From: Burkholderiaceae bacterium
GTDB lineage: Bacteria > Pseudomonadota > Gammaproteobacteria > Burkholderiales > Burkholderiaceae_D
Assembly (NCBI GenBank): GCA_031291325.1
Contig: JARLJG010000042.1
Coordinates: 1 to 64,000, forward strand
DNA length: 64,000 nucleotides
Direction of reading: 5' to 3'
Positions 17,584 through 28,254 of this stretch are shown in pieces (the stretch's first letter is position 1; every line of letters begins with the position of its first letter). A model generated the notes under the pieces. That model saw only the letters and a program-made list of their open reading frames with translations, ran no database searches and was not told the DNA's origin. A program made the position numbers and the translations under genes.

Positions 17584-18600
17584 CTAATTCTGCTTGCTGG
17601 CGCTCTGCGCTTCGACTTGCATGGAAGCAATCCTGTTTCGTCCGGCACCCTTGGCTTCGTAAAGTGCGTTATCGGCAGCGGAAATTAATTGCCATGCGTC
17701 AATTAATGGTGACGGTATGACGGAGGCGGCACCCACGCTTACCGTGACGTGGCCGAATTCCGATCCGGCAAACGGCAGTGCGAGTTCTTCCACGGTTTTC
17801 CGAAGCCGCTCGGCGACGATGGTGGCGCCCTCCAGGCTGCTGTTAGGCAGGATCACGCCGAATTCCTCGCCACCGTAGCGGGCGACCACGTCGCTGGCAC
17901 GGTGCATCTGGTTGGACATTGCCAGCGCCACGCGCTTGAGGCATTCGTCGCCGGCAATATGACCATGCGTGTCGTTGTAATTTTTAAAATGATCGACATC
18001 GACCATCAATAACGATAGCGGCTGCACGTCGCGCATCGTGCGGCGCCATTCGCGCTTGAGCGTGTCGTCGAACGAGCGCCGGTTGGCGATGCCGGTCAGG
18101 CCATCGTGATTGGCCAACTCTTGCAGCGCTGTCTGTGCCAGTTTTTGCAAGGTCATGTCGCGCAAGGTCTCGACCACGGCGATCAGCTTGCCGCTGCGAT
18201 CATAAATGGGGCCGGCGTCGATAGCCAGGTATAACCGGGTCCCGTGCTGCGGCATGACGCACCAGTTTTCGGCATACAAACCGTAGCGCGGCTCGCTTAC
18301 CGAACCATGCTCGGGGTAAAATTCGTCGACCTCGGCGGTGCGGCCTTGAGCGATCAGATCGGCCAGGCAAGGGCGCTGGCCATTGTAGAAAGCGCGCCAA
18401 TGGTCGGATTTGCCGAGCATGTCGGCGGCGGCGATCCCGGTCAGGCGCTCGCAGGCGCGATTCCAGATCATGACCCGGCATTGCGTATCCAGTACGAAGG
18501 TGGGGACTACCAGATGTTCCATCAGGTTGACGGCAAACCCGCGCTCCATTTCGCTGGTTGCGGGAATTGTCGATGGAGGCGATTTTCCTGTATCGTTCAT
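17584..18600 (-). CDS. PAS-GGDEF diguanylate cyclase
   Basis: 338 residues from the ATG at 18600 (weak GACGAG ribosome site); an in-frame ATG at 18648 would add 16 residues. A PAS domain covers about residues 25-145 (VPTFVLDTQCRVMIWNRACERLTG). The GGDEF domain has an intact active site YGGEEF and the product-inhibition site RASD five residues upstream, so it should make c-di-GMP with feedback inhibition. No membrane segment is visible, so it is cytosolic. The PAS sequence closely resembles the first PAS of the GGDEF-EAL protein at 49.8 kb. Confidence 0.92.
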   Translation of the reverse strand: MNDTGKSPPSTIPATSEMERGFAVNLMEHLVVPTFVLDTQCRVMIWNRACERLTGIAAADMLGKSDHWRAFYNGQRPCLADLIAQGRTAEVDEFYPEHGSVSEPRYGLYAENWCVMPQHGTRLYLAIDAGPIYDRSGKLIAVVETLRDMTLQKLAQTALQELANHDGLTGIANRRSFDDTLKREWRRTMRDVQPLSLLMVDVDHFKNYNDTHGHIAGDECLKRVALAMSNQMHRASDVVARYGGEEFGVILPNSSLEGATIVAERLRKTVEELALPFAGSEFGHVTVSVGAASVIPSPLIDAWQLISAADNALYEAKGAGRNRIASMQVEAQSASKQN

Positions 18601-18810
18601 TTTTGTCTCGTCTGCATGGCCGACTTGTGGAGCGGAGTTCTCCGGCATCGCTTATGTTATTTATTACTATATTCTACGCCTCAACTCTCTATTGTTATAC
18701 CGACATTTCACCGTGCTAGAATCGAAGCGATGAAGTGACAAGGAATTTTCCGCATTGCGAAATTTGACGGAAAAGCCGCATCACGCCCCGCAGATCATGA
18801 GGATTCGACA

Positions 18811-20313
18811 TTGAGTGCCGCTGAGCAAAGCTGGAATAGGGAAGAGCACCTGGCTGCCATGCTGGATGGCGCGCCGAATCCGGTCATCGGGCTGCAGGCC
18901 GATGGCAGGGTGGCGTTCTGGAACCATGCGGCGGAAACGATGTTCGGCATCGGCAACGCGCAAGCAATCGGACAACCGTTGCAGCTGTTGCTTTCTATCG
19001 TCGATGCGCAGGTCGATTGGGCCGAGTTTCTGGTGAAACAGGCAAGTTGCGCCAACGAAGGAAATGAAGAAGGCGTGCAAAGCGATCATTGGCATGCGTT
19101 GCAAATCCGCTCGATAGCCGGTAAAACAGTCGATGCCGAGCTGGCAATCGAGACGCATCGGCAACACGAACAACCTTATGCGACCCTCTATTTGCGCGAG
19201 CAGACGGATCATTTACGCATCGCCAAAGAGCTTGCCGAAGCGGTGGCCAGCACCAAATCGGCTTTTCTGGTGAATATGAGCCACGAAATTCGCACGCCGA
19301 TGAATGGCATAATCGGCATGCTGGATTTGTTGCTTGATAGCAAGTTGAACGATTCGCAGCGCGAATTCGCGGCGATTGCGCAAAGCAGCGCGGAAAACCT
19401 GCTCAATCTCGTCAATGGCATCTTCGACTTTTCCAGGAACGAAGCGGGCCGGCTACCGTTTGAATCGATGCCCTACGATTTGCCTGCTGAAATCGACGCG
19501 CCGCCTTTCCTGGGCGTGGCGCAGGAAACGGCAACGCAAGCCTACGACGGCAACAGGCAATTGCAATTGGGCGGCTACAAGATTCTGGTTGCCGACGACA
19601 ATGTCGTGAACCAGACTGTGGTGGTGCGCATGCTGGAGAAATTCGGTTGCAAAATCGAGCTTGCCAACGATGGCGCGCAGGCGGTGGCGCTGCATCGCGC
19701 GCACCAATTCGACCTGATATTGATGGATTGTCAAATGCCGGAACAGGATGGTTATCAAGCGACCGCGCGCATACGGGCCTATGAGGCAGCATACGCAAGC
19801 GGCGCGCGGGTGCCGATCGTGGCCCTGACTGCGCACGCGATGGCCGGGGAGCGCGCTAAATGCCTGGCGGCGGGGATGGACGATTTCCTGGCAAAGCCGG
19901 TTCGGCCGGCGACCTTGCGTGCGGTACTCGGTTACTGGTTGCGCGCGACGCCCGTTGTCGGCGCCCGGATCGATGCGGGCGCACCGTCCGACGATCTGGC
20001 CGCGATGAGGGAGATGTTCGGCAGCGATTTCGCTGAGCTGGCGCTTCTGTTTCAGACGGACAGCAAGAAGCGGATTGCCGGCATGGTTGAGACGGTGTCA
20101 AAACGCGATTACGTTGAAACGATCAAGATCGCGCATGCGCTCAGCGGCAGCGCGGCGTCGATGGGGGCGAGTAGCCTGGCATTCTTGTGCAAGACCTTTG
20201 AGGCACAGCTCAAATCCGGCTTGACCGAGCAGCTGGAGTCGAAAGTGAAGGCGATTGAAACGGACTACATGAAGGTCGACGAACGTTTGCAACATTTGCT
20301 GAAAACAGCGTAG
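18811..20313 (+). CDS. hybrid sensor-like protein: PAS-HisKA-REC-HPt without ATPase domain
   Basis: 500 residues; TTG start at 18811 with GAGG 8 bases upstream. Order: PAS (about 15-130), HisKA dimerisation helix with the H-box FLVNMSHEIRTPMNG (His158), receiver (about 255-375, phospho-acceptor Asp306 in LILMDCQMPEQDGY, Lys in the FLAKPV segment), and HPt (about 400-500, His442 in AHALSGSAAS). Between HisKA and receiver only about 50 residues remain, with no N, G1, F or G2 boxes, so the HATPase_c domain of about 120 residues is absent. It cannot autophosphorylate alone; it could be phosphorylated by a partner kinase or relay phosphate. The frame is intact throughout. Confidence 0.9.
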   Translation: MSAAEQSWNREEHLAAMLDGAPNPVIGLQADGRVAFWNHAAETMFGIGNAQAIGQPLQLLLSIVDAQVDWAEFLVKQASCANEGNEEGVQSDHWHALQIRSIAGKTVDAELAIETHRQHEQPYATLYLREQTDHLRIAKELAEAVASTKSAFLVNMSHEIRTPMNGIIGMLDLLLDSKLNDSQREFAAIAQSSAENLLNLVNGIFDFSRNEAGRLPFESMPYDLPAEIDAPPFLGVAQETATQAYDGNRQLQLGGYKILVADDNVVNQTVVVRMLEKFGCKIELANDGAQAVALHRAHQFDLILMDCQMPEQDGYQATARIRAYEAAYASGARVPIVALTAHAMAGERAKCLAAGMDDFLAKPVRPATLRAVLGYWLRATPVVGARIDAGAPSDDLAAMREMFGSDFAELALLFQTDSKKRIAGMVETVSKRDYVETIKIAHALSGSAASMGASSLAFLCKTFEAQLKSGLTEQLESKVKAIETDYMKVDERLQHLLKTA

Positions 20314-20491
20314 ACATGGCCTGACCGCGCTGCGCAAACGGCATTCGCGCCTCAGCCCGTGCTAATATTTGGCGATGGGCAACTATGCGCCATGCGATTT
20401 CGATGCCGACATGTGGGTGCCAGGCGTTTGAAGTCACTGCGGATCTGCACAGGCAAATCCGAAACGATTGCTAACCGAGAGAGAAATTGTG

Positions 20492-21235
20492 ATGAGACGC
20501 TTGATTCTCGCTGCTTCTTATGTGTTACCCACTTTGGCCGGATTGATCGCAGTGGTTCGAATTGCGGCGAAAGAGTTGCTGGGCGGCGCAGGATGGTGCG
20601 GAGCATTGGCATTGATTACCGCCTCTGCCTGGGCGCAAACGCCGTCGCCACAACAGCCGCTGCCGTCGCTTTCGCCGCTTTCTCCGCTCGATGCCCGTCT
20701 GCGAAAAGTAATGGCCGATCCCAAGGCGACTGCGGCAGCGATCGTGGCGGCCAAAAAAGTGACGTTCTTTTGCGAAGTTTGCCACGGAGTGGAGGGCAAT
20801 AGCGTCAAGCCCGACGTGCCGAATCTGGGTGGGCAGAACCCAAGCTATTTGCTGACCCAGATCGATATGTTTTCGCGTGGCCTGCGGCATTACCAGTTCA
20901 TGGAAGGACTGATGAAGTTGCTTACGGAAGACGACCGCATCAATGCCACCGTTTTCTATGCCTCCAAGACGATCAAACCAGCCGGAAACGAAACCTCCGA
21001 AGCCGGCCGGGTCTTGTACGCCGCGCGCTGTGCAGCGTGCCACGGGGCCCAGGCGCGCGGCAACGAGAATACGCCGCGTTTGGCAGGACAGCAGAGCGAA
21101 TACCTGCGATTATCCATCACGCGCTATCGCGACCACAGCGGCGAACGCATCTTTGAGCCGATGACGGCGATGACCGCGTCGTTGCGCAACACCGATATTG
21201 CGGCGTTGACGGCCTACCTTTCCAGCTTGCAATGA
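20492..21235 (+). CDS. di-haem c-type cytochrome (c4-like), exported
   Basis: 247 residues from the ATG at 20492. A long hydrophobic signal region at the N-terminus ends near ITASAWAQ. Two CxxCH haem sites are present: CEVCH (with GVEGNS following) and CAACH (with GAQARGNEN following), one in each half. The segments NLGGQNPSYLLTQI and RLAGQQSEYLRLSI are the paired repeat seen in cytochrome c4 proteins, with distal Met residues likely in the YQFMEGLM and FEPMTAM segments. Periplasmic electron carrier; the partner is not evident nearby. Confidence 0.88.
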   Translation: MRRLILAASYVLPTLAGLIAVVRIAAKELLGGAGWCGALALITASAWAQTPSPQQPLPSLSPLSPLDARLRKVMADPKATAAAIVAAKKVTFFCEVCHGVEGNSVKPDVPNLGGQNPSYLLTQIDMFSRGLRHYQFMEGLMKLLTEDDRINATVFYASKTIKPAGNETSEAGRVLYAARCAACHGAQARGNENTPRLAGQQSEYLRLSITRYRDHSGERIFEPMTAMTASLRNTDIAALTAYLSSLQ

Positions 21236-21425
21236 ATGCGGGCATTAATCGTTTTTTGTTGTAACGCACCAAATCAAACCGCAATATGCCGACTGAGGTA
21301 ATATTCAGCCCCGGCGTGTTGCGTCGGCATGTGCGCGCGTCCGTCCGGCTGAAAGCGCCGGGCGAAGACGGGATTTTGTCCCGGACAAGCTTCCGCCGGC
21401 TCTTTGCAATCGACTTTACAAGACA

Positions 21426-24197
21426 ATGAATTTGAATATATCCATTTTCAAGGAAGCCTTCAGCGGTTTCGTGCAAACGCATGGATTGGTGCGCCATTTC
21501 CGTCGCTTCGGTTTGTCCGACCTGGTCGAGCGCAGCGAGAGCAACAAAGAATTGCCCACCGCATTATTGGACAAATTGCGCGACGCCGGCATCTCGTCGG
21601 GCGACGATTTGCTCAAGGTATTGGCGACCCACCGGGACGGTTTGACCGAACTGCAAGCCGGCGCCGTGCGCGCGCAGGTGGGCTTGAACGAATTCGAGCA
21701 AGAGAAGAAGTTGCACTGGTGGGCGCATCTTTGGCTGTGCTACAAAAATCCGTTCAGCATATTGCTGACGGCGCTGGCAACCATCTCTTACTTCACAGAC
21801 GATGCGCAGGGCGCAGTCGTCATCGGCGCGATGGTGGCGCTCGGCACGGTGATCCGTTTCGTGCAGGAAACGCGGTCGAACAAGGCGGCGGAAAAATTGA
21901 AGGCAATGGTCAGCAACACGGCAACGGTGCTGCGCCGGCACGCGGCGGACGATTTACTGGCGACCACGCGCGCTTACTTTGAATTCCCGAAAGAGAAGCG
22001 GCAGGCGCGCAGGATCGAATTGCCGATTGCGCAAATCGTTCCCGGCGACATTATTCATTTATCCGCCGGCGACATGGTGCCGGCCGATGTGCGCTTGCTG
22101 TCGGCCAAGGATTTATTCGTCAGCCAGGCGGCGATGACCGGCGAATCGCTGCCGGTGGAAAAATTTGCCGAACCGTGCAGCGATCAAGTGGTCAACCCGA
22201 TCGAAATGGGCAACCTGTGCTTCATGGGCACCAACGTGGTCAGTGGATCGGCCCTCGCGGTGGTCGTCAATACCGGGAAAAATACCTGCTTCGGCGTGAT
22301 CGCGCAACGCATCTTGACGACCGACCGGGCGCCGACCTCGTTCCAGCGCGGCGTCAACGAGGTAAGCTGGCTGTTGATCCGCTTCATGCTGGTGATGGTG
22401 CCGTTCGTGTTGCTCATCAATGGCTTTACCAAGGGCAATTGGTGGGAAGCATCGCTGTTCGCGTTGTCGATTGCCGTTGGTCTGACGCCGGAAATGCTGT
22501 TGATGATCGTCACGGCCACGCTGGCGCGCGGCGCGATTTTCATGTCGCGCAAGAAAGTCATCGTCAAGCGGCTGGACGCAATCCAGAATTTCGGCGCGAT
22601 GAATGTCTTGTGCACCGACAAGACCGGCACGTTGACGCAGGATAAGATCGTGCTGGAGCGGCATACCGATGTGTTCGGCACGGTGTCGTCGGAAGTGCTC
22701 GATTATGCCTACCTGAACAGCTACCATCAGACCGGCCTGAAGAACCTGCTGGATGTCGCCGTCCTGGAGCATGTCGAATTGCAACGTAAATTGAACGTCA
22801 CGCGGCAATTCCAGAAGATCGACGAAGTTCCCTTCGATTTCCAGCGCCGCCGCATGTCGGTGATTGTCTCGGAACGCGAAGATCAGCACTTGCTGATCTG
22901 CAAAGGCGCGGTCGAAGAGATACTTTCGGTCTGTGCGACGGTGAAGACACCCGAAGGGACGGTCCCCTTATCGGAACAAAAGCTGGCGCAGGTGCGGCAG
23001 TTGACTTCCGATCTCAACGAGGAGGGGTTGCGCGTGGTGGCGGTCGCCGCCAAGGAGAACTCGGCCGACAAGCATACCTACGGGATAGCCGACGAATCGG
23101 CGTTGACGCTGGTCGGCTATATCGCCTTCCTCGATCCGCCCAAGGAATCGACCGAACCGGCGATTGAAGCATTGCAGCGGCACGGCGTACGCGTCAAAGT
23201 GCTGACCGGCGACAACGACAAGGTGACCGCCAAGGTTTGCCGCGATGTCGGCCTCGAATGCAAACAGGTATTGGTGGGCGCCGAGATCGAGCGGATGACG
23301 GACGACGAGCTGCAGCAGGCCTGCGAGACGCACGACGTCTTTGCGCGCCTGACGCCGGCGCACAAGGAGCGTATCGTGCTGGCCTTGCGTGCGCGCGGCC
23401 ACGTGGTCGGCTTCCTGGGCGACGGCATCAACGACGCTGCCGCACTGCGCGCTGCCGATATTGGCATTTCGGTCGATACCGCAGTGGACATCGCCAAGGA
23501 AGCCGCCGATATCATCTTGCTGGAAAAGAGCTTGATGGTTCTGGAGCAGGGTGTGATGGAAGGGCGGCGCACCTTCGGCAATATGCTGAAATACACGAAA
23601 ATGTCGGCCAGCTCGAATTTCGGCAATGTCTTTTCGGTGCTGCTGGCAAGCATATTCCTGCCCTTCTTGCCGATGCTGCCGCCGCAACTGCTGGTGCAAA
23701 ACCTGCTGTACGATTTTTCGCAAGTGGCGATTCCGTTCGATAACGTCGACGAGGAATTGCTGGCGCAGCCGCAACGCTGGAATTCCGGCGACATTGGACG
23801 CTTCATGTTGTATTTCGGGCCGTTAAGCTCGATTTTCGATGTCGTCACGTTTGGTCTGATGTGGTTCGTGTTCCACGCCAACACGCCGGAAACCCAGTCG
23901 CTATTTCAATAGGGTTGGTTCGTCGAAGGTTTGCTCACGCAAACCCTGATCGTGCACATGATCCGCACCCGCAAGATACCGTTCCTGCAAAGCCGCGCCG
24001 CCTTGCCCTTGCTGGCAACCACCGCCAGCATCATGGCGCTGGGCGTGTTCTTGCCGATGGGGCCGTTTGCCCATTACTTCAACTTGCAGGCGTTGCCGCT
24101 GCATTACTTCCCATGGTTGATTGCCATCTTGTTCGGTTATATGGGTGTGACGCAATTGATGAAGGGCTACTATTATCGCCGTTTCGGATGGCAATAA
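21426..24197 (+). pseudogene. mgtA: mgtA-type Mg2+ P-type ATPase interrupted by an in-frame amber codon
   Basis: The frame opens at 21426 and stops at TAG 23910-23912 after 828 residues, then continues in the same frame, without further stops, to 24197. The restored protein would have 923 codons, close to the family length of about 900. P-type ATPase hallmarks are intact: TGES, phosphorylation motif DKTGTLT (Asp398) and GDGINDAAAL. The distal part (GWFVEGLLTQTLIVHMIRT ... ALPLHYFPWLIAI ... YYYRRFGWQ) is the normal C-terminus with the last two to three membrane helices. The TAG occupies a position where MgtA normally has Ser, one base from TCG. Unless suppressed or a sequencing error, Mg2+ import by this copy is lost. 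Confidence 0.85.
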
Positions 24198-24433
24198 AGT
24201 TTTCAATTATTATTGAAAAAGCAATTCCCTCTTCTGCCTGTGGGAGGAGATATTCCTGTAATTTGAGGCATCGCGCGATTGCCTTGCATAAAGACATACG
24301 AAAATGCGGCAGAACGCATAAAAATCCAGTAAAATGATCGGTTGAAGTTGAAGAGCCGGAAACATTGGCATCGTAGGGCGACCATTTTTTCACTTCAAGG
24401 TCGCCCTTTGCTTTTGTCTCGGCGCAAATTCCC
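24198..24433 (+). promoter_or_regulatory. intergenic region before tRNA-Leu/tig with a strong hairpin
   Basis: Gene-free. AGGGCGACC (24375-24383) and GGTCGCCCT (24399-24407) form a perfect 9-bp stem with a 15-nt loop, followed on + by TTGCTTTTG. It may terminate mgtA transcription or attenuate the downstream tRNA-tig unit. A -10-like TAAAAT lies at 24330-24335 without a clear -35. Confidence 0.4.
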
Positions 24434-24520
24434 GCGAGGATGGCGAAATTGGTAGACGCACCAGGTTTAGGTCCTGACGCCAGTAATGGTGTGGGGGTTC
24501 GAGTCCCCCTCCTCGCACCA
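24434..24520 (+). tRNA. tRNA-Leu (anticodon TAG)
   Basis: 87 nt with CCA encoded. Acceptor GCGAGGA pairs with TCCTCGC; the T arm has GGTTCGAGTCC; the long variable arm is typical of a class II tRNA; the anticodon loop TTTAGGT gives TAG. It ends only 28 bp before tig, so both probably share a transcript. Confidence 0.96.
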
Positions 24521-24548
24521 CAGAATTTTTTATTTTTGGACGATTCAC

Positions 24549-25898
24549 ATGGCAACTGCAGTCGAAACTCTGGATAAACTCGAACGCCGTATCACGATCA
24601 CTCTGCCGGTGGCGGATGTGCAGGCGGAAGTCGAAAAGCGCCTGAAAGTGCGCGCCCGCACAGTCAAGGCGCCGGGCTTTCGCCCTGGTAAAGTGCCGTT
24701 GAAGATGGTGGCTGCGCAGTACGGCTATCAAGTCGAAAACGAAGTGTTGAACGACAAGGTCGGTCGCGCTTTCAACGACGCCGCAAATGAAAACAATTTG
24801 CGCGTGGCCGGTTTCCCCAAGATCGAGCCAAAGAGCGATGCCGATGCCAGCCAAGGTGCGCTGGTGTTCGACGCGATTTTTGAAATTTATCCAGAAGTGA
24901 AGATCGGCAGCTTGTCCGATGTTGAAGTCGAACAGACGATTGCAACCGTCAGCGATGCCGAAATCGACAAGACCATCGACATCCTGCGCAAGCAGCGCGT
25001 ACATTATCACATCAAGGGCGAGCACGGCGCGCATGGCGACGGCGGCGCGGATCTGACTGCGCAAAGCGGTGATCGCGCGACGCTCGACTTCAGCGGCACC
25101 ATCGACGGCGTGGAATTCCAGGGCGGCCAAGGCAAGGATTTTGCGTTCGTGCTGGGCGAAGGACGCATGTTGCCGGAGTTTGAAGCGGCAACCACCGGCC
25201 TTGCGGTCGGCGAACAAAAAGTTTTCCCGTTGTCGTTCCCTGCCGACTACCACGGCAAGGATGTCGCCGGCAAGACTGCGGAATTTACGATCACATTAAA
25301 GAAGCTGGAATGGGCGCACATGCCTGCGGTCGACGCCGAATTTGCGAAGTCGCTGGGTGTGGAAGACGGCGACCTGCAAAAAATGCGCGACGACATCAAG
25401 CTCAATCTGGAGCGCGAAGTCGGTAGCCGCGCCAAGGCCAAGACCAAGGATAGCGCGATGGATGCGTTGATCAAGGTCAGCGAATTGGAATTGCCGAAGG
25501 CACTGGTCGACCAGGAAGTGCAGCGCTTGATCGAATCGACCCGCCAGGACATGGCGCAACGCGGCATGAACGTCCAGGAAATGCCGTTTCCGCCGGAATT
25601 GTTCACATCGCAGGCAGAACGCCGCGTGCGTCTGGGCTTGATCTTGTCGGAAGTGGTCAAGGCCAACAATTTGCAAGCGACGCCGGAACAAGTGAAGGCG
25701 CAAGTCGACGATTTCGCGCAAAGCTACGAAGATCCAAAACAAGTGGTCAAATACTATTTCAGCGATCGCCGCCGTTTGGCTGAAGTGGAAGCCCTTGTTT
25801 TAGAGGAAAACGTCGTCACCTATGTGCTGGGTCAGGCGAAAGTGACCAGCAAGCCGGTCGCGTTCGACGAGTTGATGGGCAATAACGCTCAAGCTTAA
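24549..25898 (+). CDS. tig: trigger factor (ribosome-associated chaperone, prolyl isomerase)
   Basis: Binds the ribosomal exit tunnel and shields nascent chains. 449 residues from the ATG at 24549; codons before it run into the tRNA. The ribosome-binding signature GFRPGKVP is near residue 45. An FKBP-type isomerase domain covers about 160-245 ([20 protein letters not shown]). The helical C-terminal substrate cradle follows. It is the first gene of the conserved tig-clpP-clpX-lon order, linking folding with proteolysis. Confidence 0.98.
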   Translation: MATAVETLDKLERRITITLPVADVQAEVEKRLKVRARTVKAPGFRPGKVPLKMVAAQYGYQVENEVLNDKVGRAFNDAANENNLRVAGFPKIEPKSDADASQGALVFDAIFEIYPEVKIGSLSDVEVEQTIATVSDAEIDKTIDILRKQRVHYHIKGEHGAHGDGGADLTAQSGDRATLDFSGTIDGVEFQGGQGKDFAFVLGEGRMLPEFEAATTGLAVGEQKVFPLSFPADYHGKDVAGKTAEFTITLKKLEWAHMPAVDAEFAKSLGVEDGDLQKMRDDIKLNLEREVGSRAKAKTKDSAMDALIKVSELELPKALVDQEVQRLIESTRQDMAQRGMNVQEMPFPPELFTSQAERRVRLGLILSEVVKANNLQATPEQVKAQVDDFAQSYEDPKQVVKYYFSDRRRLAEVEALVLEENVVTYVLGQAKVTSKPVAFDELMGNNAQA

Positions 25899-26009
25899 TT
25901 TCCGATTGCGGCGGGGTCGCCAAGTGTGGGCCGAAGTGGGGCTGAAGTGCGGCTCCACGAAGGTTTGCGAGTGTTTTCGACGCAATTCGGATAACTTTGT
26001 GGAAGGTAC

Positions 26010-26636
26010 ATGGCAAGCATGACACGAAATTCAGCGTTGGATACACAAATGCTCGGCATGGTGCCGATGGTGATCGAGCAAAGCGGTCGCGGCGAGCGCG
26101 CCTACGACATCTATTCGCGCTTGTTGAAAGAGCGCGTGATTTTCCTGGTCGGGCCGGTCAACGATGCGGTTGCCAATGTTATCGTCGCGCAATTGCTGTT
26201 TCTGGAAAGCGAAAATCCCGACAAGGATATTTCGCTGTACATCAATTCGCCCGGCGGATCGGTGTCGGCTGGCATGGCGATCTACGATACGATGCAATTC
26301 ATCAAGCCGGAAGTGTCGACCCTGTGCACCGGCTTGGCGGCATCGATGGGCGCCTTCCTGCTGGCTGCGGGCGCGAAAGGCAAGCGCTTTTCGCTGCCGA
26401 ACTCGCGCATCATGATCCATCAGCCATCCGGCGGCGCGCAAGGGCAGGCGACCGATATCGAAATCCAGGCACGCGAAATTCTTTATTTGCGCGAACGCCT
26501 GAATGGCATTTTGGCCGAAAAAACCGGCAAGTCGATTGAAGACATCGCCCGCGATACCGAGCGCGACAATTTCATGTCCGCCGATGCTGCAGCCGAATAT
26601 GGCCTGATTGACAAGGTATTGACCACGCGTGCTTGA
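26010..26636 (+). CDS. clpP: ATP-dependent Clp protease proteolytic subunit ClpP
   Basis: 208 residues; the barrel-shaped serine protease that works with ClpX. Catalytic triad visible: Ser112 in GLAASMGAF, His137 in MIHQPSGG, Asp186 in RDNFMSA. The short N-terminal propeptide before the axial-loop region is normal. The start ATG has GGAAGG upstream. It precedes clpX by 270 bp, so the pair may be co-transcribed or clpX may have its own promoter. Confidence 0.98.
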   Translation: MASMTRNSALDTQMLGMVPMVIEQSGRGERAYDIYSRLLKERVIFLVGPVNDAVANVIVAQLLFLESENPDKDISLYINSPGGSVSAGMAIYDTMQFIKPEVSTLCTGLAASMGAFLLAAGAKGKRFSLPNSRIMIHQPSGGAQGQATDIEIQAREILYLRERLNGILAEKTGKSIEDIARDTERDNFMSADAAAEYGLIDKVLTTRA

Positions 26637-26664
26637 TACCGTTTGCCATCCTGCAATTTGCAAT

Positions 26665-26688
26665 CCGCCCCGGCAACTGACGGGGCGG
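26665..26688 (+). repeat. GC-rich hairpin between clpP and clpX
   Basis: CCGCCCCG (26665-26672) and CGGGGCGG (26681-26688) form a perfect 8-bp stem with an 8-nt loop shortly after the clpP stop. No T-run follows, so it could stabilise the clpP mRNA or attenuate readthrough into clpX. Confidence 0.45.
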
Positions 26689-26857
26689 CGGTAGCAGCAT
26701 GACTTATGTGGCCCGCGATACCGCTGTTGGTCAGCAAGACAAGCTGCAGTATCGATGGTTGCACCGAAATACCCGGGCCGCATTTGCCTATATTCATCGA
26801 ATTCGTCGCCGTTTTTTATTCCCTCGCCGCATTTTCTGTGACCTTGGCGTGACGAAT

Positions 26858-26887
26858 TTGAAATTCACGGGTAATATCCGATCTATA
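26858..26887 (+). promoter_or_regulatory. candidate clpX promoter
   Basis: TTGAAA (26858-26863) is followed 18 bases later by TCTATA (26882-26887), a reasonable housekeeping promoter. TTGAAA with CCGATCTAT 14 bases on also loosely resembles a heat-shock (sigma-32) site. It would give a very short leader before the ATG at 26907. Confidence 0.35.
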
Positions 26888-26906
26888 TCCAATCATAATT
26901 TGCCCC

Positions 26907-28178
26907 ATGTCCGACAAAAAATCCTCTAGCGGCGAAAAATTGCTCTATTGCTCGTTCTGCGGCAAGAGCCAACACGAGGTGAAGAAACTCATCGCGGGGC
27001 CGTCCGTATTCATCTGCGACGAGTGCATCGACCTGTGCAACGACATCATCCGCGACGAAGCCTCTAGCGTCGAGTCGGTAAGCGGGCCAAAATCCGATCT
27101 GCCGACGCCGCACGAAATCTTCGAATTGCTCGGCCAGTATGTGATCGGGCAGGAAGTCGCCAAGCGCATCCTGTCGGTGGCGGTGTACAACCACTACAAG
27201 CGCTTGAAGCATCTCGGCAAGAAAGACGAAGTCGAACTGGCAAAAAGCAATATTTTGCTGGTCGGCCCGACTGGCTCCGGCAAGACGCTGTTGGCGCAAA
27301 CCCTGGCGCGCATGTTGAACGTGCCGTTCGTGATTGCCGATGCGACCACCTTGACCGAAGCCGGTTACGTCGGCGAAGACGTCGAAAACATCATCCAGAA
27401 GCTCTTGCAGAATTGCAATTACGAGGTCGAAAAAGCCCAGCGCGGGATCGTCTATATCGATGAAATCGATAAGATTTCGCGCAAATCGGATAATCCATCG
27501 ATCACCCGCGACGTCTCCGGCGAAGGCGTGCAGCAAGCCTTGCTCAAGTTGATCGAGGGCACGATGGCGTCCGTGCCGCCGCAAGGCGGGCGCAAGCATC
27601 CGAACCAGGATTTTGTGCAGATCGACACCACCAATATCATGTTCATTTGCGGCGGCGCATTCGACGGTTTGGCCAAGATCATCTCGAACCGCTCGGAAAA
27701 GAGCGGCATCGGCTTCTCCGCCAGCGTCAAGAGCAACGCCGAGCGCACCGCCAGCGAGGTCTTGCTGGATGCGGAACCGGAAGATTTGATCAAATTCGGC
27801 TTGATACCCGAATTGGTCGGTCGTCTGCCGGTCGTCGCGACCTTGAGCGAATTGAATGAAGAGGCGTTGATCCAGATCTTGCTGGAACCGAAAAATGCGC
27901 TCATCAAGCAATATTCGAAATTGCTGCAAATGGAAGGCGCGGAATTGGAAGTGCGCCCGGCCGCCTTGCATGCGATTGCGAAAAAAGCCTTGGCGCGCAA
28001 GACCGGCGCACGCGGCTTGCGTTCGATCCTCGAACATGCGTTGCTGGATGTTATGTTTGAATTGCCAAATCAGCAAAATGTTGCCAAGGTCGTCATCGAT
28101 GAAAACACCATCACCAATGGCGGCAAACCTCTGCTGATTTACCATGAGCAACCCAAAGTTTCGGGTGCTAAACAATAA
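26907..28178 (+). CDS. clpX: Clp protease ATP-binding unfoldase ClpX
   Basis: 423 residues. AAA+ ring that recognises tagged substrates and feeds ClpP. The N-terminal zinc-binding domain has two Cys pairs (CSFCGKS and CDECIDLC). Walker A is GPTGSGKT, Walker B is IVYIDEID; the [23 protein letters not shown] region, sensor 2 and the ClpP-docking loop region (GFSA) are in order. Full length. It is followed at 28221 by a hairpin terminator, separating it from lon. Confidence 0.98.
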   Translation: MSDKKSSSGEKLLYCSFCGKSQHEVKKLIAGPSVFICDECIDLCNDIIRDEASSVESVSGPKSDLPTPHEIFELLGQYVIGQEVAKRILSVAVYNHYKRLKHLGKKDEVELAKSNILLVGPTGSGKTLLAQTLARMLNVPFVIADATTLTEAGYVGEDVENIIQKLLQNCNYEVEKAQRGIVYIDEIDKISRKSDNPSITRDVSGEGVQQALLKLIEGTMASVPPQGGRKHPNQDFVQIDTTNIMFICGGAFDGLAKIISNRSEKSGIGFSASVKSNAERTASEVLLDAEPEDLIKFGLIPELVGRLPVVATLSELNEEALIQILLEPKNALIKQYSKLLQMEGAELEVRPAALHAIAKKALARKTGARGLRSILEHALLDVMFELPNQQNVAKVVIDENTITNGGKPLLIYHEQPKVSGAKQ

Positions 28179-28220
28179 ATTCTAATAAATTCGAATAATT
28201 TTGAATTATTTTGGATAAAA

Positions 28221-28242
28221 GCGGGTTTGCAACCCGCCTTTT
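28221..28242 (+). terminator. rho-independent terminator after clpX
   Basis: GCGGGTT (28221-28227) and AACCCGC (28231-28237) form a tight 7-bp stem with a 3-nt loop, followed by CTTTT. It lies 43 bp after the clpX stop. Confidence 0.7.
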
Positions 28243-28254
28243 CCGCAAAAGCAG

